A stretch of 64,000 nt of DNA from Enchytraeus crypticus. Lineage: Eukaryota > Annelida > Clitellata > Enchytraeida > Enchytraeidae. The DNA is taken from positions 516,001 to 580,000 of the forward strand of contig CAJHZI010000548.1 of assembly GCA_905160935.1 (NCBI GenBank), given 5' to 3'. Position numbers and translations under genes: made by a program. Under the pieces are notes generated by a model that did no database searches, was not told the DNA's origin, and saw only the letters and a program-made list of their open reading frames with translations. Below are positions 22,652 through 32,062 of the stretch, in pieces. Position 1 is the stretch's first letter. The number at the start of each line of letters is the position of its first letter.

Positions 22652-25600
22652 GGCACTGCCTATTGGTAGGTCCGTGGTATATAACGCCTCCACTCTTCTC
22701 GGTCTTCCGTTTTCCTCTTTATGTGATTTTACCTATCCCTAATCTAACTGTTATTCCAAGCCTTAACAATTGGTTATTTATTTAGCTTATTATTAATGAA
22801 TTCTTTCCGTAAAGTACTCTCAAAAACCGAGTTCGGCCATGACACTCTATATAGGTTTTCGTCGTTAATAATAATAAAAAATATTATTATTATTATTATA
22901 TGGATTTTATTATATGCACTTTCTTGTATATCATATGGTTGGGTTCACGAATTAAATGTAATAATTCTATCTGTGTATGTTTGTCTATTATGAAAATAGT
23001 GAATAAATATTTTAAGACTATTCTATATGTACTATAATCCTATCATGGGGACAGACTTAAATTTAAATATATTTACTGTAATAGAAAATGTATGTTTGCT
23101 AACGATTACTTAGCCAAATAAATAAGAAAAAAGATATTTAACACTCATTAGCAGTATTGGTCCAATTTTGTACATTGAGTAGCGGTCACTGGCTCCTGAA
23201 ATGTTGTGCAGTTGATGACCGGCAGGCAGTTGATACCCTGTCTCCTTCATCATGAACTCAGCTAAAGCCTTCATTCTCTTGTCAGTGCCTCCGAGCAAAA
23301 CAAACTAGGCAGAACAATCGAGCAGCAATAAATGACCTCTGTCAATTCTTTTATCAGCTAAAGTCTTCATCTTATTTTAATTTAGTCTCATACATAAGAA
23401 CTAGCGCAACTGAGCTAAACCCCGATAATAAACCTAAAGCAACTAACGTGTTGATCTACATAGTGTCGTCAACATGTAGCATAGCTGTGTATACTTGTAT
23501 TTATGTATATGCATATAAATATATATATAGTATATATATATACTGTGTTTTTGTAACTGATACCCCTAATTATTTTTACAATAAAGTCATGAGAAGTTGA
23601 CCGATGTTCTTCAAATTTACAGTGGGTGACCAGCAGTTAATTCTACCAAATAAAAAGAAATTTCGTTTGAATATCTTTAGTAACGTGAAAGTTATAGTTT
23701 TACGAATATGAGTGGGGTCAGATAAAAAATTTCCAGTACAGGATTACGGGCATGTTACATTCAGAGTAAAATTACTTCAATAAAAATAATAGCGAACACG
23801 TAAAATAAAATTTCTGCTAATGCTATTTTGAAGAGCAATCATTTATTTTTAAAACGACGTAAAATACGTTCTTAACTGCCAAAGTTATTGAACTTTTAAT
23901 GCATACATTGCAGTGGTACTGTGTTCTCATCGTCTCACGGCAGCTGAGCTCTCGCCTAGCACACGTAGGCCTACGGACTTGATGCATGCACTAAAAGTTC
24001 AATAACTTGGGCAATTAGCAAGATAGCGGCACGTATTTTAAGTCTTTTTGAAAAGAAATGATTGTTCTTCAAAACAGCATTAGCATAAATTTTATGGTAC
24101 GTGTTCGCTATTATTTTTATAGAGATAATTTTACATTGCATGTAACATACCGTAATTATGTACTGAAAATTTCTTATCTGACCCCACTCCTATTCGTAAA
24201 AATGTAACTTTCACGTTATTAAAGATATTCAAACGGAATTTCAATAAATTTCAAAAACGTCCGTCAATTCCTTACGACTTTATTGTAAAAATAATATGGG
24301 ATATCAGTTATGAATAACATAGTGTATATATATATATATATATATATATAGTATGTATACAGGCTGCGCATTAAAAAATATCCCCCTAGCACAATTATGA
24401 TAGGTTAGCCAAGTATTGATATTTCGCCTTGCAATTTTAAGGTTCTCTTGTGGAAGAATTTAGCCACATGCGAACCATATTTTGTAAAAATATTTTTAAA
24501 GGCATCGGAGTTATCCAAGTTTTGCGAAAAAATTGATATTTTTCATTTAACACGCAACGTAAAACGTAAATTAGAATCAATTCCTTTTTGAAAATGTTCT
24601 GGCCCTGAGAAAGGCCGTTATATGATAACGACTCTGATTTTGTGCTACAATGTGTGCTCTGGGTTTTAATTCCGGCCAGAAGTCTTTTCTTACAGATAAA
24701 ATTGCGCTGTCAATGGACTGTTGTAGTAGGTCTTTCCAGATCTCTGGAAGAATAGCCTTTAATTCCATTGTGTTTCTGGGTTTGGGCTTGAAAGGCCGAT
24801 ACTTTTCCAACATGGTTCCCCTGACAAAAAAAATCAAGTGGATTAAATCTGGAGAATTAGGAGGCCAATCAAATATAAGCTATATTTGTATGAAATCTGG
24901 GCTATATTGTACAAAAAGAGTGTTGTGTAAGACGTGAAGTGTGAGCCGGAGCGCCGTCCTGTGGAAAAATAAAATCATTTGACTTTAACTTGTTGCAGTC
25001 TTCAATCAATTTCGGCAGAATAGTGTTAGTGTAATACAATGTAGAATAATATCAGAGGCGTCATCATCTAACGGTCCTTTCCAGGGCCAGCACATTTTCA
25101 AAAAGGAATTGATTCTAACTGACGTTTACGTTACTTGTTAAATGAAAAAAATCATTTTTTTCGCAAAACTTGGATAACTCCGGTTCCTTTAAAAAATATT
25201 TTTACAAGATTCGGTCAGCTTGTGGCTAAATTCCTCCACAAGTGAATCTTAAAATTTCAAGGCGAAATATCATTAATTCGGTAAGCTATCGTAATTGTGC
25301 TAGGGGGATATTTTTTAATGCGCAGCCTGTATATAGGCTAAAATTATAGGACCATCAACGAACCAATCATCAAAGGAATAAAAATTAATCAAGATTGTTA
25401 ATGATTAGTTAATAATTAATTGATACGCATATGATTTCACTGGCTGGAGCCAGTGGCGACGTCGGTAAGTTACGCGGATCAGTATGTGCGGGGTTCAAAT
25501 CCAGGGCTCCCCGGTCACTGACATCGCTTTCGAGTGATGAAACTGACGTTAACGTTAGCTTCTTTTATCAACCAATCACGTTATCACAAACTTCCCTGAC

Positions 25601-27828
25601 ATCAGCCACAAATGAGGAAAATGTTTTTACTGCTAATAATACACAAATTGTAATGATTAAATTCCAAAAAAATTAATCAATTCAATAAATTACGTTAATA
25701 ACATTGTATATTATCAATGTTAATTTTCCAAAGTGTTAATAAATTAAGCATTAAAAAGAACAAAATGTCCTTTAGATTAACTTTATTTTCTACGAAAGTA
25801 GCATATTTTAGTTCACGGATTAATGAATTAAGTAATTAATTACCAAATCAATAAAGTATTTGATTAAGCGAACAACTACATGTAATTATATAATTGACAA
25901 TTTAAGCAAGAAAACTACGGGCATTTGTCAAGTGCACAACTAAAGGAAATTTTAAAAATTAAGTTACCTAGTGAATGTAACGTACCTTCACATCACCGAA
26001 CATTTTAGGTAGATCATCTTTGACTGTATTGAGAGCTAAATGATACAGAGTGTCTTCGGTTAATTTCTTTAGATTGGGGTTATTTATTTCTACCAGTCTC
26101 CTAAGTGAACACAGAGCATGAGTTGTTAGAATTTATTATTAAATAATAGAAAAACCGGGAAATATGACAGCATAACATAACATAACAACAATTAGAGTGC
26201 TGCAGTCATCAATGACAACATCGAGCACTATTGAGACAAAATCAAGCCGGCGAGCAAAAAGAAGGTCCAAAAACGGTGCAAATTCCAAAATTCAGAAAAT
26301 CAGTCCAAAGATAAAGGAATTGTAGAAAAAGAGGTTTAGGCTCTGGTCGTAACTCATGTACACAGGATGGAAAAGAGAGATGGAAAAGGTGGATCTTCAA
26401 CTGCCTATGGAACTGTTCATAAGAAAGCAAAGGCCGATGTGATTCAAACGAAGACTTCCGAAGATTGGATGGAAGAGAATTTCAGATCTGCGGTGCAGCA
26501 TGCTGGAAAGAACGATTAGATAGCAGACTTCGTCGCTTACTTAATTGTTAATCGGAAGGCTTTAGTTGTTAATCGATTGAGAACTTAGTCTTTTCAATCG
26601 ACAATCGTCATGCCATCATTGGCGTAATTATCCTGATTGGAAATCAGCCTATACAGGCGGAATAAAAAAGACCACTACAGAAAAATTTTCATGACTTTCT
26701 TATCGGAAGTCTGTTTGTCTCATAAATTTCAACGTTCATTGGAAACTTTAAATGCGTAGAAAATAAATTGGACCAATAATCATCTCGGAAATATACATGA
26801 TAAGCGACACAAATTACGGAAGTTATGGAAAATTTATTTGCTTAAAGAGGGCCATTTATGAAGCAGTCTGTGCAGCTTTCTGTACAAGCATCTGATGCTT
26901 ATTGGTGGCACAAAACGGTTAAATTTTAATACATCCAAAACACTGCAGTAGCGTCATAGGCTTCCCTAAGGCTGATGAATCACAGTATATCTTCAGAGTA
27001 CTCTTTATAATTTTATTTAATTTAATTGATTTTATATAAATATATATAAATATATATATATATTTAATCATTTTACAAATTAAACTTTTTCTATCTATTT
27101 AGATTATTTTAAGTAGTTCTTAGTTTTTTTAATGCACCGAATAGCTTGTATTGTTTTAAGGCAGCGTCAATGAATTGGATATATGATTTTGAGCGATTGA
27201 CAATGACATCTTAAATGATTAAGCTGGAACTCTTTGCCTACTAATCTTCACTCTTGTTCTTCTTTATCAACTATCCCTGGAAAGCTTAAGACATATCTTT
27301 TCTAACCACAGACATACTCTATCTATCCTGACCATTTTTGATCACCGGACCGGCTTTCATTTTAGGACCTTACTTCTCCTCAGCACATTTCTTTTGCAAA
27401 TTGGTCTTTGTGAATTAATCTGCAGTGACGTGTGCTGTGAGGACATCCCTGACATCATCCTTGGATGAGGAAACTGACGTTAAACCTTTATTACTAATGT
27501 TATGATTGTTTTGGTGCAATGGAATTTAGATCAGTATCATAGAGGGACTAGTAATAGAAGTACTGAAAATAGTACAATTAACTAATGATGTTTAGACGAA
27601 TATAACTTTTTTGTCACTATACTTTGCACAACACAATAAAAATGAACAACGTCCAGAAATAGTATTTATAACTTAGGCTATATATTGATTTGGATGATTT
27701 AATTTATTTTGTAATATGGCTAAACAATTCACTGTTGCAGCAACCTGGCAGTGATATAAATTTACTTACCCTTGTTTCTCAGATTCTACTTTGCTATGAC
27801 CATTTGTCACGGAATTTGATATATCCAT
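16930..27828 (-). CDS. UPP: Uridine phosphorylase (complete, 8 exons)
   Basis: Cleaves uridine with phosphate to uracil and ribose-1-phosphate; cytosolic pyrimidine salvage. Exons 27828-27770, 26100-25986, 23304-23143, 22172-22058, 21174-21104, 19388-19250, 17604-17458, 17069-16930 join in phase to 315 codons, close to the about 310 of animal UPP1/UPP2. Family knowledge of the human enzyme, offset by five residues, places the phosphate ligands at R68, R99, R143 and T146. All are present, in [20 protein letters not shown] and RLGTCGGLG. The uracil ligands F218, Q222 and R224 lie in DFYEGQAR, and the ribose ligands E253-M254-E255 in NIEMES. The start ATG has an in-frame TAA 18 bases upstream. 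Intron 6 begins with GC instead of GT. Introns hold three foldback transposons, LINE fragments and SINEs. UPP1-type versus UPP2-type is not decided. Confidence 0.93.
17095..17170 (-). repeat. Short repeat B with (ATT)n tail
   Basis: Minus strand: GACGTCCCTGACTTCATCCT, TGTATGAGGAAGCGGACTTT, AAACCTTTATTATTATTATT. Inserted in uridine phosphorylase intron 7, 26 bases upstream of exon 8. Confidence 0.7.
17458..17604 (-). CDS. UPP: Uridine phosphorylase exon 7
   Basis: After [29 protein letters not shown] then [16 protein letters not shown], carrying Q222, R224 and E253-M254-E255. Ends in phase 1 at GAAG/GTTTGT. Confidence 0.93.
17818..17885 (-). mobile_element. LINE family A tail, (GAT)n end
   Basis: Only about 60 bp: the reverse complement reads CTCGACCCTGGTTAAACTGG, GATTTAAGGGCAGATGATGA, then more GAT. 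In uridine phosphorylase intron 6. Confidence 0.75.
18134..18340. repeat. (TA)n microsatellite, target of a foldback element
   Basis: Long interrupted TA array; the foldback element starts at the TA at 18340-18341. Confidence 0.92.
18342..19121. mobile_element. Mariner-type foldback element 1 (780 bp)
   Basis: Flanked by TA on both sides. Left end CAGGGTGCGCATTAAAAA, right end its near reverse complement. The inverted repeats extend about 330 bp on each side with scattered differences. The centre (about 18703-18810, plus strand) encodes [20 protein letters not shown], the last part of a mariner-like transposase. Non-autonomous. Same family as 24360-25329. Confidence 0.85.
19250..19388 (-). 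CDS. UPP: Uridine phosphorylase exon 6
   Basis: After [27 protein letters not shown] to TMCANDFYE. The exon must end at GAAG with intron GCTTGT to restore the conserved FYEGQ across the junction; the next GT (four bases later) would shift the frame. Confidence 0.88.
19495..19890. repeat. (TTGA)n degenerate microsatellite with a SINE inside
   Basis: TTGATTGATTGA runs at 19495-19600 and 19750-19880, with the SINE at 19601-19742 between them: the SINE has inserted into, or been flanked by growth of, the tetranucleotide array. Confidence 0.8.
19601..19742 (-). repeat. tRNA-derived SINE A, minus-strand copy
   Basis: Reverse complement starts GCTGGAGCCAGTGGCGATGT and contains GGGGTTAAAATCC in place of the B box, then CGCTTTCGAGTGAGGAAGC. 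In uridine phosphorylase intron 5, within (TTGA)n. Confidence 0.85.
20141..20470 (-). pseudogene. Second LINE C-terminal fragment, decayed
   Basis: Reverse complement encodes [46 protein letters not shown] and [18 protein letters not shown], with in-frame stops before the QRLS block and near the start. Clearly the same family as 8613-9190, including the [10 protein letters not shown] ending. In uridine phosphorylase intron 5; the plus-strand frame over it is a shadow. Confidence 0.8.
20697..21042 (+). mobile_element. LINE family A 3' end, (GAT)n tail
   Basis: Near-copy of 10831-11152 with two in-frame stops: [53 protein letters not shown], then GAAGATGATGATGATGAA. Antisense in uridine phosphorylase intron 5, only about 60 bp from exon 5. 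Confidence 0.88.
21104..21174 (-). CDS. UPP: Uridine phosphorylase exon 5
   Basis: After TGCTTAG; encodes [20 protein letters not shown] and YEM. The split glycine codon joins exon 4 exactly. Donor ATG/GTTAGG. Confidence 0.88.
21270..21578 (+). mobile_element. LINE 3' end of a further RTE-like family
   Basis: Open frame reads [39 protein letters not shown] and [20 protein letters not shown] to a stop at about 21575. The arrangement (GHLLRM, then GRPRSTW, then R-EWR) is the common end of RTE-type polyproteins but is distinct from families A and B. Confidence 0.82.
22058..22172 (-). CDS. UPP: Uridine phosphorylase exon 4
   Basis: After [27 protein letters not shown] and RLGTCGGLG, with phosphate ligands R143 and T146. 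Ends in phase 1 at CTAG/GTATGC. Confidence 0.93.
22600..22725 (-). mobile_element. LINE family B extreme 3' end with (GA)n tail
   Basis: Plus strand reads (CT)n then TTAGGCACTGCCTATTGGTA, GGTCCGTGGTATATAACGCC: reverse complement is the family's GGCGTTATATACCACGGACC then TAGGCAGTGCCTAA and (GA)n. In uridine phosphorylase intron 3. Confidence 0.78.
23143..23304 (-). CDS. UPP: Uridine phosphorylase exon 3
   Basis: After TGCCTAG; begins [14 protein letters not shown] (phosphate-binding loop, R68) and ends [15 protein letters not shown] (R99). 54 codons, phase 0 at both ends. Confidence 0.93.
23543..24324. mobile_element. Foldback element 2 (782 bp) at TA
   Basis: Flanked by TA. Left end CTGTGTTTTTGTAACTGATA and right end (reverse complement) CACTATGTTATTCATAACTG are homologous. 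The arms are about 320 bp and share GTTTGAATATCTTTA, AACGTGAAAGTTA and GAGTGGGGTCAGATAA. The short centre (about 23890-23990) is GC-richer. No coding capacity. A different family from elements 1 and 3. Confidence 0.85.
24360..25329. mobile_element. Mariner-type foldback element 3 (970 bp) with transposase relic
   Basis: TA-flanked; ends CAGGCTGCGCATTAAAAAAT and reverse complement. Arms about 300 bp homologous to 18342-19121. It keeps more of the transposase than element 1, so element 1 looks like a further internal deletion of the same lineage. Begins 35 bp after element 2 ends, across a (TA)n array. Confidence 0.88.
24640..24975 (-). pseudogene. Mariner-like transposase C-terminal relic
   Basis: Reverse complement shows [11 protein letters not shown] (second catalytic Asp block), then after frame changes DWPPNSPDL (third Asp block), [18 protein letters not shown] and [18 protein letters not shown]. 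Several frame disruptions; the N-terminal DNA-binding part is absent. Confidence 0.85.
25441..25565 (+). repeat. tRNA-derived SINE A
   Basis: TGGCTGGAGCCAGTGGCGAC, A-box-like TGGCGACGTCGG, B box GGGGTTCAAATCC, then GTCACTGACATCGCTTTCGA and the 3' module GAAACTGACGTTAACGTTAG. About 125 bp without an obvious A tail. In uridine phosphorylase intron 2. Confidence 0.88.
25986..26100 (-). CDS. UPP: Uridine phosphorylase exon 2
   Basis: After TTCACTTAG; encodes [20 protein letters not shown] and on to LPKMFGDVK, the family's conserved N-terminal strand, then GTACGT donor. Confidence 0.9.
27427..27505 (+). repeat. Short repeat B, plus-strand copy
   Basis: GACATCCCTGACATCATCCT, TGGATGAGGAAACTGACGTT, AAACCTTTATTACT. 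In uridine phosphorylase intron 1, about 265 bp from exon 1. Confidence 0.7.
27770..27828 (-). CDS. UPP: Uridine phosphorylase exon 1
   Basis: ATG start, [19 protein letters not shown], ends in phase 2 at GGGTAAGT. This poorly conserved N-terminus is the least certain part; the in-frame upstream stop and strong donor support it. Confidence 0.75.
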
Positions 27829-27849
27829 CTTAGTCGTACGAAGTTATTT

Positions 27850-29160
27850 GATAAGTAATAAGTAAATCTGAATCTATAAGTAAAACTTTTAAACTTAGAA
27901 CAGCTTTAGCCAATATTGCGGTGATATTATCAAACTTGCACAAGTGTTGGTAACGCTACTTTAGGAGAATTTAGGTTTCTCTGAAACATTTAACACAACA
28001 TCTTAAGTTATGTTATAATAAATTAAGGAATTTATTAGCTTTGTGGAAGGTTAAAGTTTGCATTGATCTACAGTATATTGACATGCAGATCTAACCGTTA
28101 GTATTCAATTAATATTGTTATACTAACAACTTTCTCTATCAACTGAAATATGTTAATACTATATATAGGCTACATAATAATATGTACTAGTCATGCAAAT
28201 TAACAACTGCAAGAAATAACACCAACGCAACTAAAAAATAAAATAATTACTATACCATTACATTTCTTACGATTTTTGTATCATCAATGCTCACGTAACA
28301 TCTATTTGGCAAGCAAATTTCTTTCTCCTAACTCTATTAATTGTAACAACATGTATCAAATTCTAATTGAAATGAAGACGTTCTCTCTTGTTATATCACC
28401 GAGTTTTGTTTACTGGAGTCAGAGGACACTATGTAGTAACATTTCTAATCGTCAGCCTGTTTTCATACTCTCACAGTTCTTATACGCATGTTCAAAGTAC
28501 AAATGTGCAATATTGGTAGTAAGCGCGCTTAAAATAATTTACTATTTTTGCGCTCTCGTCTGTTTACCATAGCTATTTTTCCTTTTAGTTACGCACTTGA
28601 CATGCACGCGCTACAGTTTTCTTTTTACCGATTTTTGTAGCTTTCTTGCTTTTTTCTTCTAATTTTTCTTTTTGCTTCCTAGTAATCGGTGCCTACATAG
28701 GCTGAACAATGCAGCGTATTGCATTCAGCGATTTGTAAGATTAAAAATCAACCGGAAATCAATGAGTGCATAAATAACAATAACAGAAATGATAAATCTA
28801 ATAGGAATAATTGTTTGAACTTAGTCTCTAATATGAATACAATAAAAATATAGTTGAGGACGAGATATGCATAGAAAGTATCAATTAAAATTTACCTTGC
28901 TCAAAGTCAAAGATTTTAATTCAGCTGAAAGATGACATCGTCCAGAACTTGTACAATGTTAGTAATATTAAATGTCTAAATCCGTCACATCACATTTGCT
29001 GCTTTATCCATTCAGATATCATACCGTTCAACATAAATCTACTTTCGCCACCATTGAAGTTGGCAATTAGATATCAAGTTCTGTGCATTGAGCCATTAAT
29101 CATAGTAGTTAATTCATTCCATAGTAGATCTTAGTATATTATTCATGCCATAAGGAGATA
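27850..29160. other. Upstream of uridine phosphorylase, nothing further recognised
   Basis: Presumed promoter side of the uridine phosphorylase gene. No TATA box or CpG-rich block that I would defend; the plus-strand frame at 28276-28572 shows no family features. Confidence 0.4.
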
Positions 29161-29164
29161 CATG

Positions 29165-29310
29165 TAGTTGAAATTATCATCATCGTCATCATCTTACCTT
29201 GAATCCAAGTTTACCTATGTTGGGGGTACGAATAGACGAATAGACAGTCTCAGATACTCTCTGTTCTGCGTCATATCATCCGTCAATTCCCTATTTGAGA
29301 CTTTTCCAAT
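29165..29310 (-). mobile_element. LINE family A tail, (GAT)n end
   Basis: Plus strand: CATCATCGTCATCATC, TTACCTTGAATCCAAGTTTA, then CGAATAGAC, the family's inverted end, decayed. Confidence 0.7.
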
Positions 29311-29989
29311 CAGTTGAAGTTATCAAAAAGTAAATGTTAACTGCTGTCATCGCTAAATTGATGCTAGAAACTCAATTGTGCTCTAAGCTGCTCTTAAAAC
29401 CTACTCGTTTATTAATTACGTACTTCTTAATTGGCTAATGTAAGACACGATTTAACTGTAATTTAACTGTAATTAATGTAATTTAACTGTAATTTAACTG
29501 TAATTTAATGTAAGACACGATTTAACTGTCCACAATTTAAACTGTATGGGCAGTTTATCGACAACTACCGTATAACTCTGGCTAATTTTAAATATGTTTC
29601 TAGAACGAGAAATTATTTCCAACAGCGGTATCCGGTAGCAAAATAGTTGCAGCCACAAAACAGTTGTAGTACGTACAAGGTTCCAAAAATCAGTGTTCAT
29701 ATGGCATTGGTGTTCTATCTCGTAGTGAAATGGAAGGTGAATGCAAGGCGTCTACTATATAGAAACCCACACTCAAAAAGGTTTATTCAAGATTGACTTT
29801 CAATAAAAGTAAATACGCATTATAGTGAAATTATCAACTGTGTTTATATCTATCACTTTTTATACTACATGTTTAAACATTTAGGCAATTTATTCCATTT
29901 TCCGTATAACCAGTCCAATGTATATTTGAGATCTACCATTTAAAACTTCATGACGTTACCCCTACGCTATTGAGAGCTTTTATACACAA

Positions 29990-29992
<3 letters not shown>
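29311..29992. other. Intergenic; short repeats only
   Basis: 29446-29530 repeats TTTAACTGTAA about six times. 29936-29972 matches the A-box half of the tRNA-like repeat at 16047-16140. Confidence 0.5.

Positions 29993-30032
<40 letters not shown>
29993..30032. repeat. (TA)n microsatellite
   Basis: Twenty TA units. Confidence 0.95.
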
Positions 30033-30036
<4 letters not shown>

Positions 30037-30133
30037 GCACATATTGCTGCATTCTAACCTGATTTTCTCGTATAAATCTTTAATGTACTGTATTCTACTA
30101 TTGAAATATTAACTATTTCGATATATTAAATAT

Positions 30134-30204
30134 GACGATGCCTGGGTAATCGCCTTCAACGTATTAAATTTTAATACGTTGAAGGCGATTAATCAGGAAT
30201 CGTC
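30134..30204. repeat. 71-bp near-perfect palindrome
   Basis: The inner 30147-30191 is a perfect inverted repeat (AATCGCCTTCAACGTATTAA with a centre of about three bases). The symmetry continues outward through GACGATGCCTG / CAGGAATCGTC with three mismatched positions. Confidence 0.93.
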
Positions 30205-31190
30205 ACTGATCATTGATCATCAATTATTTCTTACTTTAGCTTTAATAATTGGTGGGTTCAAGGTTCAACATGCTCACAGTCTGTGTTCACGGCTACAATG
30301 GAGCTTCAATCTTACCATCAGTAAGTTCATATATTGGTTGCTTTGTGCTATTTATCTTCTAATATAAGACTGTGGTTTAACAAATCTATTTTATTTTATT
30401 TACAAAATACCTTTATTTTTATGAGAATTAAAAGTTATTAAGTTACATATAAAATATGAGATTCTAAATTTATGTGCAGAATATATCATCCAATATAGCA
30501 CTCGCATTTTTACGACACATTATTTAAATATTACATTTAAAATTGTATTTTCAAACATATTACTATTAATCACATTATACATAATATTATATTAAAATAT
30601 TCGACCTAAGTGAAACCTACCCACCAAATACATTCACCAAGTTATCGAAATAATAAAGTTATCTTACCACAACCCTTTCCAAGCCTAGTGGACCCAAATA
30701 TTGAAGCCATATAATTTAAGAACCTAAAATTTTGTATCCCAATTGTTCCGTGTTAAAGAAGTGTATGAAGTTTTAACTGGAAATCTTCATCTTATTAGCG
30801 TTGCCCATAATTCATAAACAACTGAACTGCACAAGTTTAGCACACGCTAACTGCCTTGAGCCTACTAGGACACTGTACAAATCACGTGACTCAACAGTGT
30901 GATGCATTGAATTTGTAGATGTGAATTATTGCTCTTTATGTGTATTGACACTTAGGCGTGTCATAATTTGTGTTTTAGGAAGAGATTATGACTTAAGGCA
31001 TATTACTGGATTGTTTTCTCGTTACTGTTAGATTTATACTATCAAGACGTAGTCGTGGTTAAATACGTATATATCCTTTTATTAAGTTATGAGGTGGTAG
31101 TTAAGTACTTGTGAAATGGGTCGTATACAAGTAGCCTGTACTATCTGACCCAATGTGCTGTTTAGTTATGTTGTGTGCTAAAGTTTAAGC
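30205..31190. other. Intergenic, nothing recognised
   Basis: AT-rich; no exon or element signature seen. Confidence 0.45.
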
Positions 31191-31198
31191 GTAATTAA

Positions 31199-31335
31199 TC
31201 ATCATCTTCATCATTTTCTTCCCTTGAATCTCAGTTTAGCTAGAGTCGGGATACGAATAGACCGTCTCTACCTCTATAAGTCCAATACCATATCATTAGT
31301 CAATCCCTTATAAACTGTTCAAATTCGTTTTCTGG
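31199..31335 (-). mobile_element. LINE family A tail, (GAT)n end
   Basis: Plus strand: AATCATCATCTTCATCATTT, CCCTTGAATCTCAGTTTAGC, AGAGTCGGGATACGAATAGA, CCGTCTC, then the inverted VWDREDW region up to about 31335. Confidence 0.78.
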
Positions 31336-31944
31336 AGCCTATGTGCTCACCAACCGAATGCCTTTTCTGATATTAATTTGAATCTTAGTTCTTCGTTACA
31401 TTTTAGGACACGTTCAGTTTGCGGTTGTTTTTTTCAGCAACTAGGACACAACACAGGTAAGTTTAGTAAATCGTAATTTAAAAAATTGATAAAATTACAG
31501 TACTTTTATTTTCGATCTACAGTACATTATACCATGTGCAAACGTATTAGCCTATTTAGCTTACACTTGGCACATAGTAAGCTAGCGAACGTTCACTTCC
31601 TTATCACTTACACTTATTGATGGTGACCACTCCTCGTTGGAACAACAATCGGCGGTCCGACTAAGGTTGGACTACGTGGTTTGAGAGTTGAGGACGAAGA
31701 GCGCTTCGTGGGATGGCAGTGGACGGATGCGCCATCGGCTCAGTGAAAGATTTGGGCGGTCTAAATTGCGATGTGAAAGATTATCAATGTGATTAAAACT
31801 GCGGATGTGAAAGCGACAGATTTGCTGTCCGGCACTTGATTCAAGGAATAATTTCATCCTTCAAAATCCCTTTTTGTGAAATAAAAATATTTTTTTCTTC
31901 TTCTTCAGCGAGTGTATGACAAACGAATATGCATGTACAGTTTC
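31336..31944. other. Intergenic, no gene called
   Basis: 31640-31860 is more GC-rich and has a 61-codon minus-strand frame, but no splice signals or family resemblance I can support. Confidence 0.35.
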
Positions 31945-32062
31945 GGCTGGAACCAGTGGCGATGTCGGTAAGATATTCGATAGCGGAGCAATATGTTCGT
32001 GGTTCAAATCACCCGTTACTGATATCGCTTTCGAGTGAGGAAATGTACGTTAACATTAGTTT
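31945..32062 (+). repeat. tRNA-derived SINE A
   Basis: GGCTGGAACCAGTGGCGATG, GTCGGTAAGATATTCGA, B box GTGGTTCAAATCA, then GCTTTCGAGTGAGGAAATG. Confidence 0.85.

Noticed and set aside
25441-25565. Functional tRNA genes
   Set aside because: A- and B-box-like blocks are present, but the sequences lack a complete cloverleaf and acceptor stem and recur as dispersed diverged copies; they are SINE heads.
30134-30204. microRNA precursor
   Set aside because: Arms pair almost perfectly with a loop of only one to three bases, unlike miRNA hairpins.
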